Source: Termitomyces sp. T153
Lineage: Eukaryota > Basidiomycota > Agaricomycetes > Agaricales > Lyophyllaceae
Length of the DNA: 64,000 nucleotides
Reading direction: 5' to 3'
Assembly (NCBI GenBank): GCA_018296165.2
Contig: JACKQL020000021.1
Location: forward strand, 186,001-250,000
Part shown: positions 22,588-33,976 of the stretch, one piece after another
Position numbering within the stretch: the first letter of the stretch is position 1
Layout of the letters: every line of letters begins with the position of its first letter
Position numbers and translations under genes: made by a program
The notes under the pieces: model-generated
The model's input: the letters and a program-made list of their open reading frames with translations, nothing else
Database searches by the model: none
What the model was told of the DNA's origin: nothing

Positions 22588-25500
22588 AAATCACAATGGC
22601 TGCCCCCCAACATACCTTGAAATTGATACAAAGGCCCACAGTACCCCAACCAGTGATGCTCAACCCCTCTGAACAACTCCAACTCAACTGCTGCTGCCCT
22701 ATCACCCAACTCCATCAACTCTGGAACCCTTGACATTAAAATCATTGGCAGCACCCCCTTCACATGCATCTTACAAGATGGCACCCCCATCTTCCAGTTA
22801 CAAATCACACCAGCCCTACTAGAGGAGCATCTCCATACAGAAACTACTCTGCTAGAGTGCAAAACAGAGGAACAGATTCTATACAAAGTAGTTCCCCCAG
22901 AGTATCATGAATTCACTGACATGTTCTCTGAAGAGAGTGCCAAAGAACTTTTCCTGCACCACTCCTACAACCACAAGATTAACCTTGAAGAAGGTGCCTT
23001 GCCCTCATTTGGCAAGATCTACAACATGTTCAAGATTAAGCTCTGGGCCCTGAAGAAATACCTTGATGACATGCTTGGCAAGGGCTTCATATGCCCATCA
23101 ATCTCCACCACCAGTGCTCTGGTCTTATTTGCCAAGAAGAAGGATGGATCACTTCAACTCTGTGTAGATTATTGGAGACTCAACAGAGTCACCAAAAAGA
23201 ACTGGTATTCCCTCCCCCTGATTGGAGACCTCATTGACTGCCTCTACAGTGCCAAGATCTACACAAAGATAGATCTCTGCTCTGGCTACAACAATGTCTG
23301 GAATGCTCCAGGACCTGAATGGAAAACCATCTTTTGCACCTGCTATGGCCTCTTTGAGTACCTAGTAATGCCCTTTGGAATGACTAACTCCTCTGCCACC
23401 TTCCAGTACTTCATGAATGACATCTTCCACAACATGAACAATGTTTTTGTTATTGTGTACCTGGATGACATATTGATCTACTTGAATTCACCAGAGAAGC
23501 ATCTGGAGCACATCTGCCACATCTTAGAATGACTCTGAGAGTACCACCTCCACACCAAACCCAAAAAATGCTCCTTCCACATGATGGAGGTTGAATACCT
23601 CAGAGTCATTGTCACTTCTAACAGTGTGTGCATGGACCCTGCTAAGGTTGATGCTATACTCAACTGGTCCCTGCCATAGAATGTGAAGGGGGTACAGTTA
23701 TTTCTGGGGTTTGCTAACTTTTATTGCTGATTCATCAACAACTACTTTGGAATCATCAAACTCCTCAACTGACTCATGCAGAAGGACACCCCCTGAGATT
23801 GGGACAGCAAGTGCCAAAGTGTATTCCTCCTCCTCAAGAAGGCCTTTACCTCTACACTTATCCTGTGCCATTTTGACCCCTCCCTACTCATCATGCTTGA
23901 ATGCAACACCTCTGACTATGCCATTGCTGGAATACTCTCCCAGTCAGACTCTGGAGGCAAGGACCTGCACTCTATTGCCTTCTACACCCATTCAATGATC
24001 CCCATGGAGCTCAACTACAATATCTATGACAAAGAACTCCTTGCAATTGTTGAAGCCTTCCATCAGTAGTGGGCCTACCTTGAGGGATCCTTGCACTGCA
24101 TTCAAGTCTACTCCAACCATGACAATTTGCAATACTTCACAGCCATGAAGCAACTCAGCCATCACTAAGCTTGATGGTCCAAAACCCTCTCAGAGTACAA
24201 CTTCACCATCCACTATTGCTCCATGCAACTTAGCATGAAACTCAATGCCCTCACTTGGAGGTCTGACATGTAGCCAAAAAAGTCATTTGAAACCAAGCAG
24301 AATGCATTCAACCATTGAGTGGTAATCCCCCCTGAATATCTACATGCTATGCTGATTTTAAATAAAGAAGGAATCCTCCACCAAATCAGAAACTCACTCC
24401 TGGACTCCTTCTTCACCCAGCACAACTCCTGCAACAACTCTGCCAACAAATCAAATGACAAAAACCCCTTTATGCTGTCTCCAGACCACCACCTCCTGCT
24501 CCAGAGTAGACAAATTTATGCTCCAGACCACAAGTCTATCTGCCTTGACACACTCTGGCAACACCACAACTACAAGCTCCGCAGACACCCAGGAATTTGT
24601 AAGATCCTTCAGCTCATCTTCCAGACTTACTTTTAGCCAGGAATAAAGAAGGATGTCATGCAATACATAAGGGCCTGCAAACGTTGTCTCCAGGCCAAGG
24701 TACCCCGCCACTGCTCTCACAGATTATTGAAGCCCCTTCTCATTGATCAGCACTCCTGGTCCTCAATTTCAATGGATCATATCATTGAACTCTCTGACTC
24801 TGAAGGTTTCGATGGGATCCTTGTCATCATCTGCCACCTCACCAAGCAAGCCCTCTTCATTCCCTGCTACACCACTGACAATGCTCTGGAGTTTGCCAAA
24901 CTATTCCTCAAACATGTATTCTCCAAGCACAGACTCTCAGATGACATCATATCTGACTGCAGACCTCTGTTCATATTCCATTTTTGGCAATTGCTATGCA
25001 AGGCACTCAAAATAAAGACCAATCTCTCCACTGCCTATCATCCAGAGACTGACAGACAGACAGAACAAAATGACTAGCATGCAAAACTCCCCCTCACTGA
25101 GTTTACCTATAACAACACACCTCATTCCACCACCAGAGTTTCCCCCTTCTATGCCAACAAGGGCTACAACTCCTAACTTGTGCTATCCCTCAAGAATATC
25201 CCTTCCCACATCACTTACAAAGTCACCAAGGACCTCCACTCCCTTCACCAATTCCTGTGGAACAAAATCAGCACTGCCAATCAGGCCTACTCCAAACATG
25301 CCAACACCCAATGCAACTCCACCCCCAGCTGGCCCCTTGGCACTTTAGTTTGGCTCAATAGACAAAATCTCAAGACCTGGAGGCCCTCCATCAAGCTTGA
25401 TCACAAACATCTTGGTCCTTTCAAAGTCCTCCGGAAGGTCTCCATGCACACCTACAAGCTCGACCTACTCCTGGGCCTGAAGGGCCTCTACTCCATGTTC

Positions 25501-25775
25501 CATATACAACTCCTTAAAAAACATGCTCTGGACCCCTTCCCTAGACAATGCCTCAGTTAACTGCCCTCTGTCAAAGTTGAGGGTAAATACCACTATGAGG
25601 TTGACCAAATCCTTGACTCTTATGTGGCCTGTGGCCAACCCCAGTACTTGGTCTGCTGGAATGGCTATGGACCTGAGGATGACACTTGGAAACCCCAAAG
25701 AAACCTTAATAGAGCCCTGGACAAACTCCAGGACTTCCATTGACAGCACTCCACCAACCTCTGAGACCCCCAGAA
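22588..25775 (+). pseudogene. A2: RT, RNase H, integrase and chromodomain
   Basis: From the RT start (EVVPPEYHEFTDMFS near 22890) the copy is nearly continuous. It shows FAKKKDGSLQLCVDYW, the palm FEYLVMPFGMTNSSATFQ, and an intact YLDD active site at 23458-23469. RNase H covers about 23790-24250. The integrase zinc-binding part (H-P-G...C-K-R-C) lies near 24580-24690 and the core near 24740-25080 (DH at the first Asp position, SDCRP at the second). The end has HLGPFKVLRKVSMHTYKLDL (GPY/F-like) and a chromodomain ([26 protein letters not shown]) near 25590-25700. In-frame TGA/TAG codons occur throughout. Confidence 0.85.
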
Positions 25776-26001
25776 CTAGAAAATACAGAAGGCATTAGTG
25801 GATGTAACCCCCCCCCCCTTTGAATTCATCAGAGATTCAACTCCCATAAGTAACCCCCTACATGTTTTCACTTACTCTCTCCTTATACAATTTAAAACCT
25901 CATATAATCTGCAGAACAGCAAGAAAGTATTATGTACAGAGTTATGAAATACAAAATCATACAGAGAAAATTGCAAGATGGCAAGAAAACAGGGCCTGAC
26001 C

Positions 26002-27465
26002 CCCACCTCACTCCCTCCCCTCATCTGGGATCCTCCACACTCTACCCCTGACCAGGTCCACCTCCATCTGCATGACCACAATGGCAAGGACCTCCAGCTG
26101 TCCCAGCAATGGCTCTTCCACATTAGTTGCTATCTCCTACCATGCTCTAGGGTCTGCTGCACTCCTCTACCAATGCCTCACAAACAACTGCCCCATCTGC
26201 CAGAACTTCTGCTCCAACTCTGATGAGAGCTCCCTAGGCATCTGCACCAATCCATCTTGTATTGAGGCATGTATGGCCAATGCTGCACTGCCCATGCCTC
26301 CAGCTGCTCTAGATGCTCCTGCAACTCTTATACCTCCAAGGAACCCTTTATAATTATGTGCATGGCCTCTTCCAACTCCTGCCACACTACATCCTGGTTC
26401 TTCCTCATCTCATCATGCTCCCACTGGACTGTATCATGATCTTCTTCAACCTCCCAAATCTCCTCCTCATGTGATGCCAGTAGTCAGGACAACTCCTCTG
26501 CTTGCCACTGCCAGAATGTCTTGGGAACTGCTAGGGGCAGATAGGAGTCCCTACTAGAACTCCCTACCAGAACCCTAATACAGGAGAGTACACATGGCCC
26601 CAGAGGACCTGCCATTGACTCCTCCCTTTATGGCTGCTTGCTTGGCCCCACCTCTGGCAAGGGGAATGCTCTTCATTTCCTCTTATCCCATGCTAATGGA
26701 GCCCCCTCCCTCCACCCACTCTGTAGGGGTCCCACCTTCATCACGGGCCACCCCACACTTGCTCCACCCTCCACTCTAGACTTCCAACCTGACACCTTCT
26801 CCTTGCACTCCTCAAGCAACTGTTCCACCACTCATTCTACATCCCATTCCTGCTCCTCCACCATGCAGGCTGTGTGCCAACTTAATGACATCAGGCACTT
26901 CTCATGCCTGGCATAGCAAGAAATGCAAACAGAGGTGTTCCAATGGAACTCCTGCATTGGCTCCTCAAATTCATAATGTTCTCCATGGTGAGTGCAGAGA
27001 GTGCACTAAAACATCAGATCAGCTTAGAACCCTACAAGCAATGCTACAAACTTACTAGAGCTTTCATTTGACACTATTCTAGGGTTGGGGGACCCCATGC
27101 TCACCCCACTGCCTCCACAAACCTCTCAGGGGTCATGTCCACCTGGGCTACTCACAATGCCTCCAGAACAGCCATAACCTGCTCTAGGCTGAAGTTGGGC
27201 CTTGAGGAAACCAATGCTGAGGCAGGTGGCACTGGAACTGCACCTTGGGGCAAAGCCCCAGAAGAGCCAGCCACCATAGTGGACAACTCTGTCAAACTCA
27301 ATCAACTATAATGGGACATAGAGGGACAGACTGGCACTCATAACTACAGTACATGCATTTAACACAACTGCAGCAAGAATTGGATTCCCCTAAGGAGGGA
27401 GCAGAAGATGCTGACTGCAACATGGATAGTACTGATGACATTAGGGAGTAAGCAGAGGACAACAT
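26002..27465 (-). pseudogene. A2: decayed antisense coiled-coil gene between pol and 3' LTR
   Basis: On the minus strand, opposite to gag-pol, this is a decayed copy of the gene that is intact in N1 (56287-57417). The DNA upstream of the start is collinear with N1 (LSNLDQTVASSSGVGNEVKA against PSNIDQSAASDSGVGDKVEA in a shared frame). The putative start codon lies at 27465-27463. The last exon matches well: SIQDGLVQMPRELSSELEQ, W-x-E-I-A and VVMQMEVDLVRG, then a stop near 26002, at the same place as in N1. Between pol and this stop lie about 225 bases with a run of eleven C (25808-25818). Stops and indels make it non-functional. Confidence 0.78.
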
Positions 27466-27666
27466 TGCAAAGAGTTGAGGAACTCTGGAGTATGTCTGAT
27501 CCTTTTTATGACTTGGAAAGGACCCCCTGACAAACGGTGGCCATGCTTTGACTTCATTCCCTACACCACTACTGCTTGCTACAGTTTGATCAAGATTACT
27601 CAACTTTGAATTCCCACACCCCACCAATCTCCAACCCGAGCCCTGCATTTTGAGGGTCTTGATGCT

Positions 27667-27679
27667 GAAGGGGGAGTGA
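27667..27679 (+). other. A2 polypurine tract
   Basis: GAAGGGGGAGTGA directly precedes the 3' LTR start TGTAATGACC. N1 has the equivalent GAAGGGGGGGTGA on the minus strand at 56076-56088. Confidence 0.78.
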
Positions 27680-28737
27680 TGTAATGACCCACTCTCTGGA
27701 CTCCTGCACATCATTCCCAACCTGCCCACTCCCCCCAAGTCCCCCCTGACACTCCATCAAACTCCCCAATCCATGTACACTCTCCATGCCCACTCTGGAC
27801 AACTCCAACACTTCTCTAGCAAACTCTGACAGCCTCCCTAGTCAACTCCAATGCCTTCTCCACAGCCATCAACGCTTCCCCTGAATCCCCTGAGCTTCTA
27901 AGACCTCCTCCACCATTCCTGACCATGTCATATGCTCCTGACCCCCTGCCCCAGTTTACTCGATCTGCTCCAAAGCATCACAATGACTCTAGAGCAGCCT
28001 GCATCCCCAACTGATCCCATCAGAATATTGCTACAGCCCACCTCTTGATTATACCCAATACCTGTCAACTCCATATAGCTCTGTCAAGCCCTGCCATCAC
28101 ACCCACTGTTCTCTAGAGCTATCTAGTAGTCAGTATATAAGTTGTAGAGTAGCTCCTCATACTTTAGTCTTGATATTACATTAACTGGTTACTTGTGTCT
28201 CATGTCTTTTTCTGTCTCTGTTTCTGTTTTTAGTCTCGAATCTATTTCTTTTCCCAGCCTCATCTCATCTCACCTCTGTCTTGTCTTGATTGTCTCTACT
28301 TCCTTTGTTTCTCTAAGTCCCTTTCAACTCTGACTTTAGTACAAACTCCACACACACACTACAAACCCCAAACATTCTTACAACAACTTTGGACCTTGCT
28401 CTTTGCTCAGCCTCAGAACCCATCAAGTCTTGATTGACTCCTCGTCCAACTCTGGCTTTGCCCCCATTGCTTGCAAAGCCTCTGCATACTCCACAATCTA
28501 TTTGTGTGCCTATGAACTTGTACCTGATGCCTGCTCAAGCCAATGTCTAATATACTTGGTCTTAGACTTCTCTAGACCACCCCAGACTTGCTTGGATCAC
28601 TCCCCTTGGCTTCCCCTTGCAAGTCCCTACACCCCACACAAACCCCAGAGTGCTAGGTTATAATTGCAGGACATCACATCCACCTAATAAGAACTCACTC
28701 AGTATAGCTGAGCCCCTGTAGTCAGCAGAACCTGACA
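27680..28737 (+). repeat. A2 3' LTR (LTR-A)
   Basis: 1058 bases, TGTAATGACC...CCTGACA, with GTATATAA at 28133-28140 and AGTCTTGATATT at 28166-28177 (33 bases apart). The latter is complementary to the A2 primer site. The A1 pol sequence resumes immediately after. Confidence 0.88.
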
Positions 28738-30151
28738 ATGTATATCCAAAGAAGTTGTTTGAAGCTGAGCAGAATGCATTCAACTATCAAGTGATAATCC
28801 CCTCTGAGCATCTGCATGCCATGCTGATTTTAAATGATAAGGGAATCCTCCACCAAATTAGAAACTCATCCCCAGATCTTTGTCGAGCACAACTCCCACA
28901 ACAACTCTGCCAATGAGTTGAACACTAAAAACTTCTTCACACTGTCTCTGGACCACTGCCTCCTACTCTGGAGTGGACAAATTTACACTCTGGACCACAA
29001 GTCCATTTGCCTCAACATACTCTGGCAACACCACAACCACAAACTCTGCAAGCACCCAGGACTTTGTAAGACCCTTCAACTTATATTCCAGACTTACTTT
29101 TGGCCAGGAATGAAGAAGGATGTCATGCAATATGTAAGGGCCTGCAAACCTTGTCTCTGAGCTAAGGTACTCTGCCACCACCCCCATGGACTGCTCAAGC
29201 CCCTCCCCATTAGTCAGCACCCCTGGTCCTCAATCTTAACTGATCACATTGTTAGACTCCCCAACTCCAAAGGTTCTGATGCAATCCTTGTTGTTGTCTG
29301 TTGCCTCACCAAGCAAGCCCTTTTTGTCCTCTGCCACACCACCAACAATGCTCCAGAGTTTGCCAAACTGTTCCTTAAACATGTATTCTCCAAGCACAGA
29401 CTCCCAGACAACATCATCTCTGACTGTGGGCCTTCATTCATCTTCAAAATAAAAACCAACCTCTCAACCACCTACCATGTGAAGACCAATGGACAAACTG
29501 AAAGAGTCAACTAGACATTGGAACAGTATTTCTGCCTCTATGTTAACTTTTTACAGAATGACTGGTGCACAGAACTCCCCCTCACTGAGTTCACCTACAA
29601 CAACATGCCTCACTCTACCACTGGAGTTTCTCCCTTCTATGCCAACAAGGGCTACAACTCCTGACTCACACTATCTCTCAAAGATATTCCCTCCCACATT
29701 GCCCATGAAGTTGCTGAAGACCTCTAATCCCTCCACCAGTTCCTCCAGGACAAAATCAACACTGCTAATCAAGCCTAGTCCAAGCATGCCAATGCCCAAT
29801 GAAATCCTACCCTAGACTGGCCCTCTGGCACTTTGGTTTAGCTTGATTGATAAAACCTCAAGACCTAAAGACCCTCTATCAAGCTCAATCACAAACATCT
29901 CAGACCCTTCAAGATCCTTCTGAAGGTCTCAATGCATGCCTACAAGCTCAACCTACCCCCAGGTCTGAAGGGCCTCCACTCTATGTTCCACATGTGCCTC
30001 CTCAAAAAGTATGCTCCAGACCCCTTTCCTGGACAATGCTCCAGTCTACTGCCCCCCATTGAAATTGAGGACAAATATCACTACAAACTCAACCAAATCC
30101 TTGACTCTTGCTTAGTCTGCAGCTGGCCCCAATACCTGGTCCAGAGGAAGG
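28738..30151 (+). pseudogene. A1: integrase and chromodomain start, after the A2 gap
   Basis: The A1 pol continues with the linker (KKLFEAEQNAFNYQ), then the integrase zinc-binding part (HPGLCKTLQLIFQTYFWPG, C-K-P-C-L at about 29050-29160), core fragments (FAKLFLKHVFSKHRLPDNI near 29350-29420) and the GPY/F-like SMHAYKLNLPPGLKGLHSMFH near 29930. The chromodomain begins (YHYKLNQILDS, 30079-30111) but stops near 30151, where the sequence jumps into the antisense gene. The rest of pol is deleted. Many stops. Confidence 0.82.
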
Positions 30152-31417
30152 GTGCACCTCCTGCTGCCCCAAGGCTGCCTTGTTGGTGAGCCACTCTTTC
30201 CATTTTCATGCCCTCTCCACCATAGCCTGAGGGACCCCTATGTTGGGTAACTCCTGACCCTTCTATATTTCTGACTTCTCTGACCATTGCACCACCATCT
30301 CCACCCACACCTCCTACTGTCTCACTGATGCTTGCAACTCCTTGAGCTAGAACAACTGCTCCATGGCTGCACCCATGGTTACATCCTTGTTCCTCCATGC
30401 TTAATTCCATTTTCTCCACATCATGTCCTGGTCCTCCACAATCCTCTGAGCCTCCTTTTTGCAGGTTGCCAATGACCATTCCAACCCCTCAACCTGACAA
30501 CACAGGAAAGCCTTCATGACTGATCATGACATCTCTGTGGGCTGCTCTATGGGGGCTCTGCCATTGCCTCCTTGCTCTGCACTTGCTTGCTTGGTCCTAT
30601 CTCCAGCAATGAGGATGCCCTCCACTTCTTCTTGTTGTGCATCAAGAGGGCCCCCTCCCTCTGCCTGCCCTGTGGGGGCCTGACCTTCATTGTGGACCAC
30701 CCCATGCTATCCCTGCCCTCCACTCCAGAGCCCCACTCTGACACTCTGCTCCTCCACCCTTCCTCCAGCTGTGCCATAACCTAATCTCAATCCCATCCTT
30801 GCTCCACTGTGACATAAGCAGCATGCCAACTCAAAGCAATAGAGCACTTCTTGTGCCACAAACAACATGGGAGGCACACTGACATGTTTTTGCCACAGCT
30901 CCAGCATAGCCTCCTCAAACTCACACCACTCCCCCTGCTAGGTGCAGGACATGCACTGCAGGAGTAGGTTAGCTCAGGGAGGGCAAGACTGCACTGATCA
31001 CTCACTGGGGCTGCCACCTGGCACTACTTAAGGGTCAGAAGACCCCTTGCCTGCTCCACAGCCTCTGCAAACTGCTCTGGCATTACCTCTGCCTGCACAA
31101 TTCTTAAAATTGCAGGAATGGATTGGACTACCCCTGGACCAAGAATAGGCTAGGAATGCAAGGGGGGGCTGCTCCTGATGCCAACTGCACTAGGGCCCTG
31201 CCCAATGACAACTCCAATGGACCTGCCACTGCTATGGACAACTCTGTCAAAGTCTAGCCAGCCCCAGAATGCAAGAATTAAGACTGTGCTTATAATTGCA
31301 ATATATGGCCTGGACCCACCTACAGTCCCACCGACTGTCAGACTCCTCAGACATGGAGGAGGCTGGGAATGCAGATGGCAATATAGATGTGGCTAGAAAG
31401 TAGGCAAAGAAAGACAT
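30152..31417 (-). pseudogene. A1: truncated antisense coiled-coil gene
   Basis: On the minus strand this matches N1 exons 1-2: a start codon at 31417-31415, and the coiled-coil core near 30480-30400 (WSLATCKKEAQRIVEDQDMMW against the N1 stretch LQRAREDHDMART). It ends near 30152, at about the position of the N1 second intron donor, so exon 3 is deleted together with the end of pol. The copy is disrupted by stops. It shows that the antisense gene was already part of the A family before A1 and A2 diverged. Confidence 0.7.
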
Positions 31418-31461
31418 GACAAAGAGTTTAGGAACCCTGGGGTATGTCTGGATCCCACCCT

Positions 31462-31795
31462 TTACTTGGCTCTAGAGCCCATTAGTCTTGATTAATCCCC
31501 TGTCCAACTCTGGCTCTGCTCCCATCATTTGCAAAGCCTCTGCTCACCTATAATGTATTCACATGCCTATAAACTTGTCCCTGACACCTGTCCAAGCCCA
31601 ACGTTTAATATACTTGGTCTTAGACTTCCCCAAATCACTCCAAACTTGCTCAGACTGCTTTTCTTAGCTTTCCCTTGCAAGTCCCTCTAGTCTGCATCAA
31701 CCCCAGAGCACTAAGTTATAAGCACAAAAAATCATGTCCACCTAGTAAGGACTCACCCAGTATAGCTGAGCCTCCATAGTCAGTGGAACCTGACA
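31462..31795 (+). repeat. A1 3' LTR, right third only
   Basis: The sequence from CTTGGCTCTAGAGCCC to GAACCTGACA aligns with about 4915-5239 of the A1 5' LTR. The left two-thirds, the polypurine tract and the adjoining antisense-gene leader are deleted; the junction lies near 31455-31462. The right end and TSD GTTGT (31796-31800) are intact. Confidence 0.83.
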
Positions 31796-31800
31796 GTTGT

Positions 31801-33976
31801 CATTGACTACTATGGGCAGCAGCAGAGGTAGCAGACAATGCCCTGGAATAGGATCCTTAGGGGCTGGAGTTAGTTTGACCACATTGAACACTGGATGAAG
31901 CTGGCGCATCCCCATGGGGAGCCAGAGTCAATAAACCAAGGGTCCTACCTGTCATTCCACTGTGAAGAGTCCCAACTGACAGTGCAATAGCTTTTTTGAG
32001 GGCTGGATAGTCATAATGTCAAAGGCATCCAGTTAGACTCAATCTCCAGGCTGATATTTGCACTCCAGAGTCCTTCTGCAGTCATAGTATCATGCTATGT
32101 CATCCTTTGCCTTGGCCAGTGCTGCTTGGGCCTCCTCCTATAACCTTTTCATCTAGTCCACAGATTTGTTTACTGCATCATTCTCCAAGAGTTGGGCCTG
32201 GGATTCAAAACCCATGCACAGATGTTGTCCTGTATTGAGGAAGAATGGGGAGAACTGGGTGGATGCATGAACATGGTTGTTGTATTGGAACTTAGCATCA
32301 GGAAGGAGTTTGTCCCAGTCATCCTGGAGCTTGTTGCAAAAGAGGCAGAGGTACAGCTCTAACTCCTGGTTTATATGTTTGGTCTAGCCATCAGACTGTG
32401 GGTGGTAGGCAGTGGAGGTGTAGAGCTTCACTCCAAGCAATCAGTAGAGCCCCCTAGTGAACTCTGCCACTAATTGTGGTCCCCAATCAGAGACATAGGC
32501 ATAAGAGAGGCTGTGGAGCTTCCAGACATTCCTCCGGTGCAGGTTCACAGCACCCATGGTGGAGCAGGTAGTATGGGTTGGAATGAAGTGCACTTGCTTG
32601 CCATACAGGTCTACTACCACCATGATCACATTGTAACCATGGGCATCAGGGAGCTCTACAATGAAGTCCATGGAAGCCATGCTCTATTGTTCCACAGGCA
32701 TGGACAGTGGGTGTAACTGTCCATAGAGGAGTTGGCATGGGGGCTTGGTCTGGAGGCAGAGATTGCATGTACTAGTATAGGATCTAATATACTGGGACAT
32801 CTGGGGCCACCAGTAGTTCTGCAATACTAGCTCCAGTGTCTTCCACCATCCAGGGTGCCCTGTAATGCAGGAGTCATAGTGTTGCTCCACAATCCTCTAA
32901 TGGAGCTCTGGAATATTGGGGACATAAATATGGTCTTGGAAGATCAGGATTCCATCTTGGAGGGCCCATTCATCAGCATAGACTGCCTTAACACCAATAG
33001 TATGCTCCGAACTGCCTTAGCACCAGTAGTATGCCCCAACTTCAGTGTCCAAGCTGCTTGCACCACAAGTTCCTCCTGCTGACCATCCCAATTACCCCAC
33101 TATATGTCCCAGAGAATGTCCACTTCTGCTCCCTCAATGGCTAGACTCTCAATGGCTCAGATTGTGAACAGTTCAGGGCAGAGAAGCACAATGTTGCTGT
33201 TATCCTCCTCCTCTGTGCCATGGTCCACTCTCCAGGACAGGGCATCTGGTTTCCCCATGCTCTAGCCAGGCTTGTGGTGCAAAGAGAAGTTAAAGTTAGC
33301 AAGGTAAAGGGACCACTAGGCCTGTTGGCAATTGAGCTTCTTGGCTGTCCAGAAGTATTTGAGGTTTTTTGATCTGTCCAGACCTCAAACTTGTGCTGCA
33401 TGCCTTCTAGGAAGTGCCACCACTCTTCAAATGACCAGATGATGGCTAGCATCTTCTTGTCATAGATCTTGTAGTTCTGCTCCACTGCATTCAGGCCCTT
33501 GGAGTAAAAGGCCACCAGATGCCACTTCCCATCCTCTGGAGATTGCTGCAAGAGCACAGCCCCAGTAGCAAAGTCAGAGCTGTTAGCTTCTACCTGGAAG
33601 GGAGAGTTGTTGTCTGAAAAGAGGAGGATGGATTCAGAGGTCATAGCACACTTGAGAGTGTTGAAGGCTGTCTGCTCCAGAGGTCCCCAACTCCATATAA
33701 CATCCTTTCTAGTGAGGTCAAATAGTAGATGGGCATGGTGTGAGAAGTCCTGGATGAATCTCTAGTAGAAGTTTGCAAAACTAAGGAATGCCTGCACCTC
33801 CTTCTTCTTGAGCTCCAGCCACTCTGCCACACCTGCTACCTTCACCAGGTCCATCTCCACAGCTCCATGCAAGACGATCAGGCCAAGGTATTCAATCTGG
33901 GTCTGTTTGAACTCACACTTCTCTGGCTTGAGGTAGAGCTGGTGCTGGTAGAGGTGTTCCAGGATAAAGTGAGTGA
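31801..33976 (-). pseudogene. B1: integrase, RNase H and end of RT (between A1 and E1)
   Basis: On the minus strand, from 33976 downwards: the end of RT, and RNase H (33141-33644) with SPFQVEANSSDFATGAVL and the [24 protein letters not shown] segment. Then come the integrase zinc-binding part (EQHYDSCITGHPGWWKT...C-N-L-C near 32684-32890), the core start (ASMDFIVELPDAHGYNVIMVVVDL near 32600-32680, first Asp) and the SDWGPQ second Asp region. The GPY/F-like tail is at 31860-32000. Frames are broken. The RT portion is cut by E1 at 33976 and continues at 44994. Confidence 0.83.

Larger units (their letters stand above)
15927..28737 (+). mobile_element. A2: A-family chromovirus inserted in A1 pol
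   Basis: A2 has two 1058-base LTRs (15927-16984, 27680-28737). The TSD is ATGTG on the left (15922-15926) and ATGTA on the right (28738-28742), one transition apart. After the right TSD the interrupted A1 pol continues (compare A2 itself near 24262). Internal content: self-priming site, gag, zinc knuckle, tandem proteases, RT, RNase H, integrase, chromodomain, then an antisense gene and a polypurine tract. Two further LTR insertions (17203-18307 and 21549-22582) account for about 2.1 kb. It is the most complete A-family copy here, but CpG-depleted and stop-ridden. Confidence 0.88.
4196..31795 (+). mobile_element. A1: A-family chromovirus, plus strand, split by B3 and A2
   Basis: A1 runs from a 5' LTR (4196-5239) to a truncated 3' LTR (31462-31795) and is flanked by the perfect TSD GTTGT (4191-4195 and 31796-31800). 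It interrupts B1 between integrase and chromodomain, and B1 sequence resumes directly after the TSD. The native parts are primer site, gag (5272-5376, 11615-13835), protease/RT/RNase H (13840-15926), integrase and part of the chromodomain (28738-30151) and an antisense gene remnant (30152-31417). B3 interrupts gag; A2 interrupts pol after RNase H. CpG is depleted and stops abound. Confidence 0.87.

Noticed and set aside
25808..25818. Run of eleven C as a polypurine tract (on the minus strand) or priming site
   Set aside because: It is not next to any LTR; A2 already has a good tract at 27667-27679. Probably a simple homopolymer.
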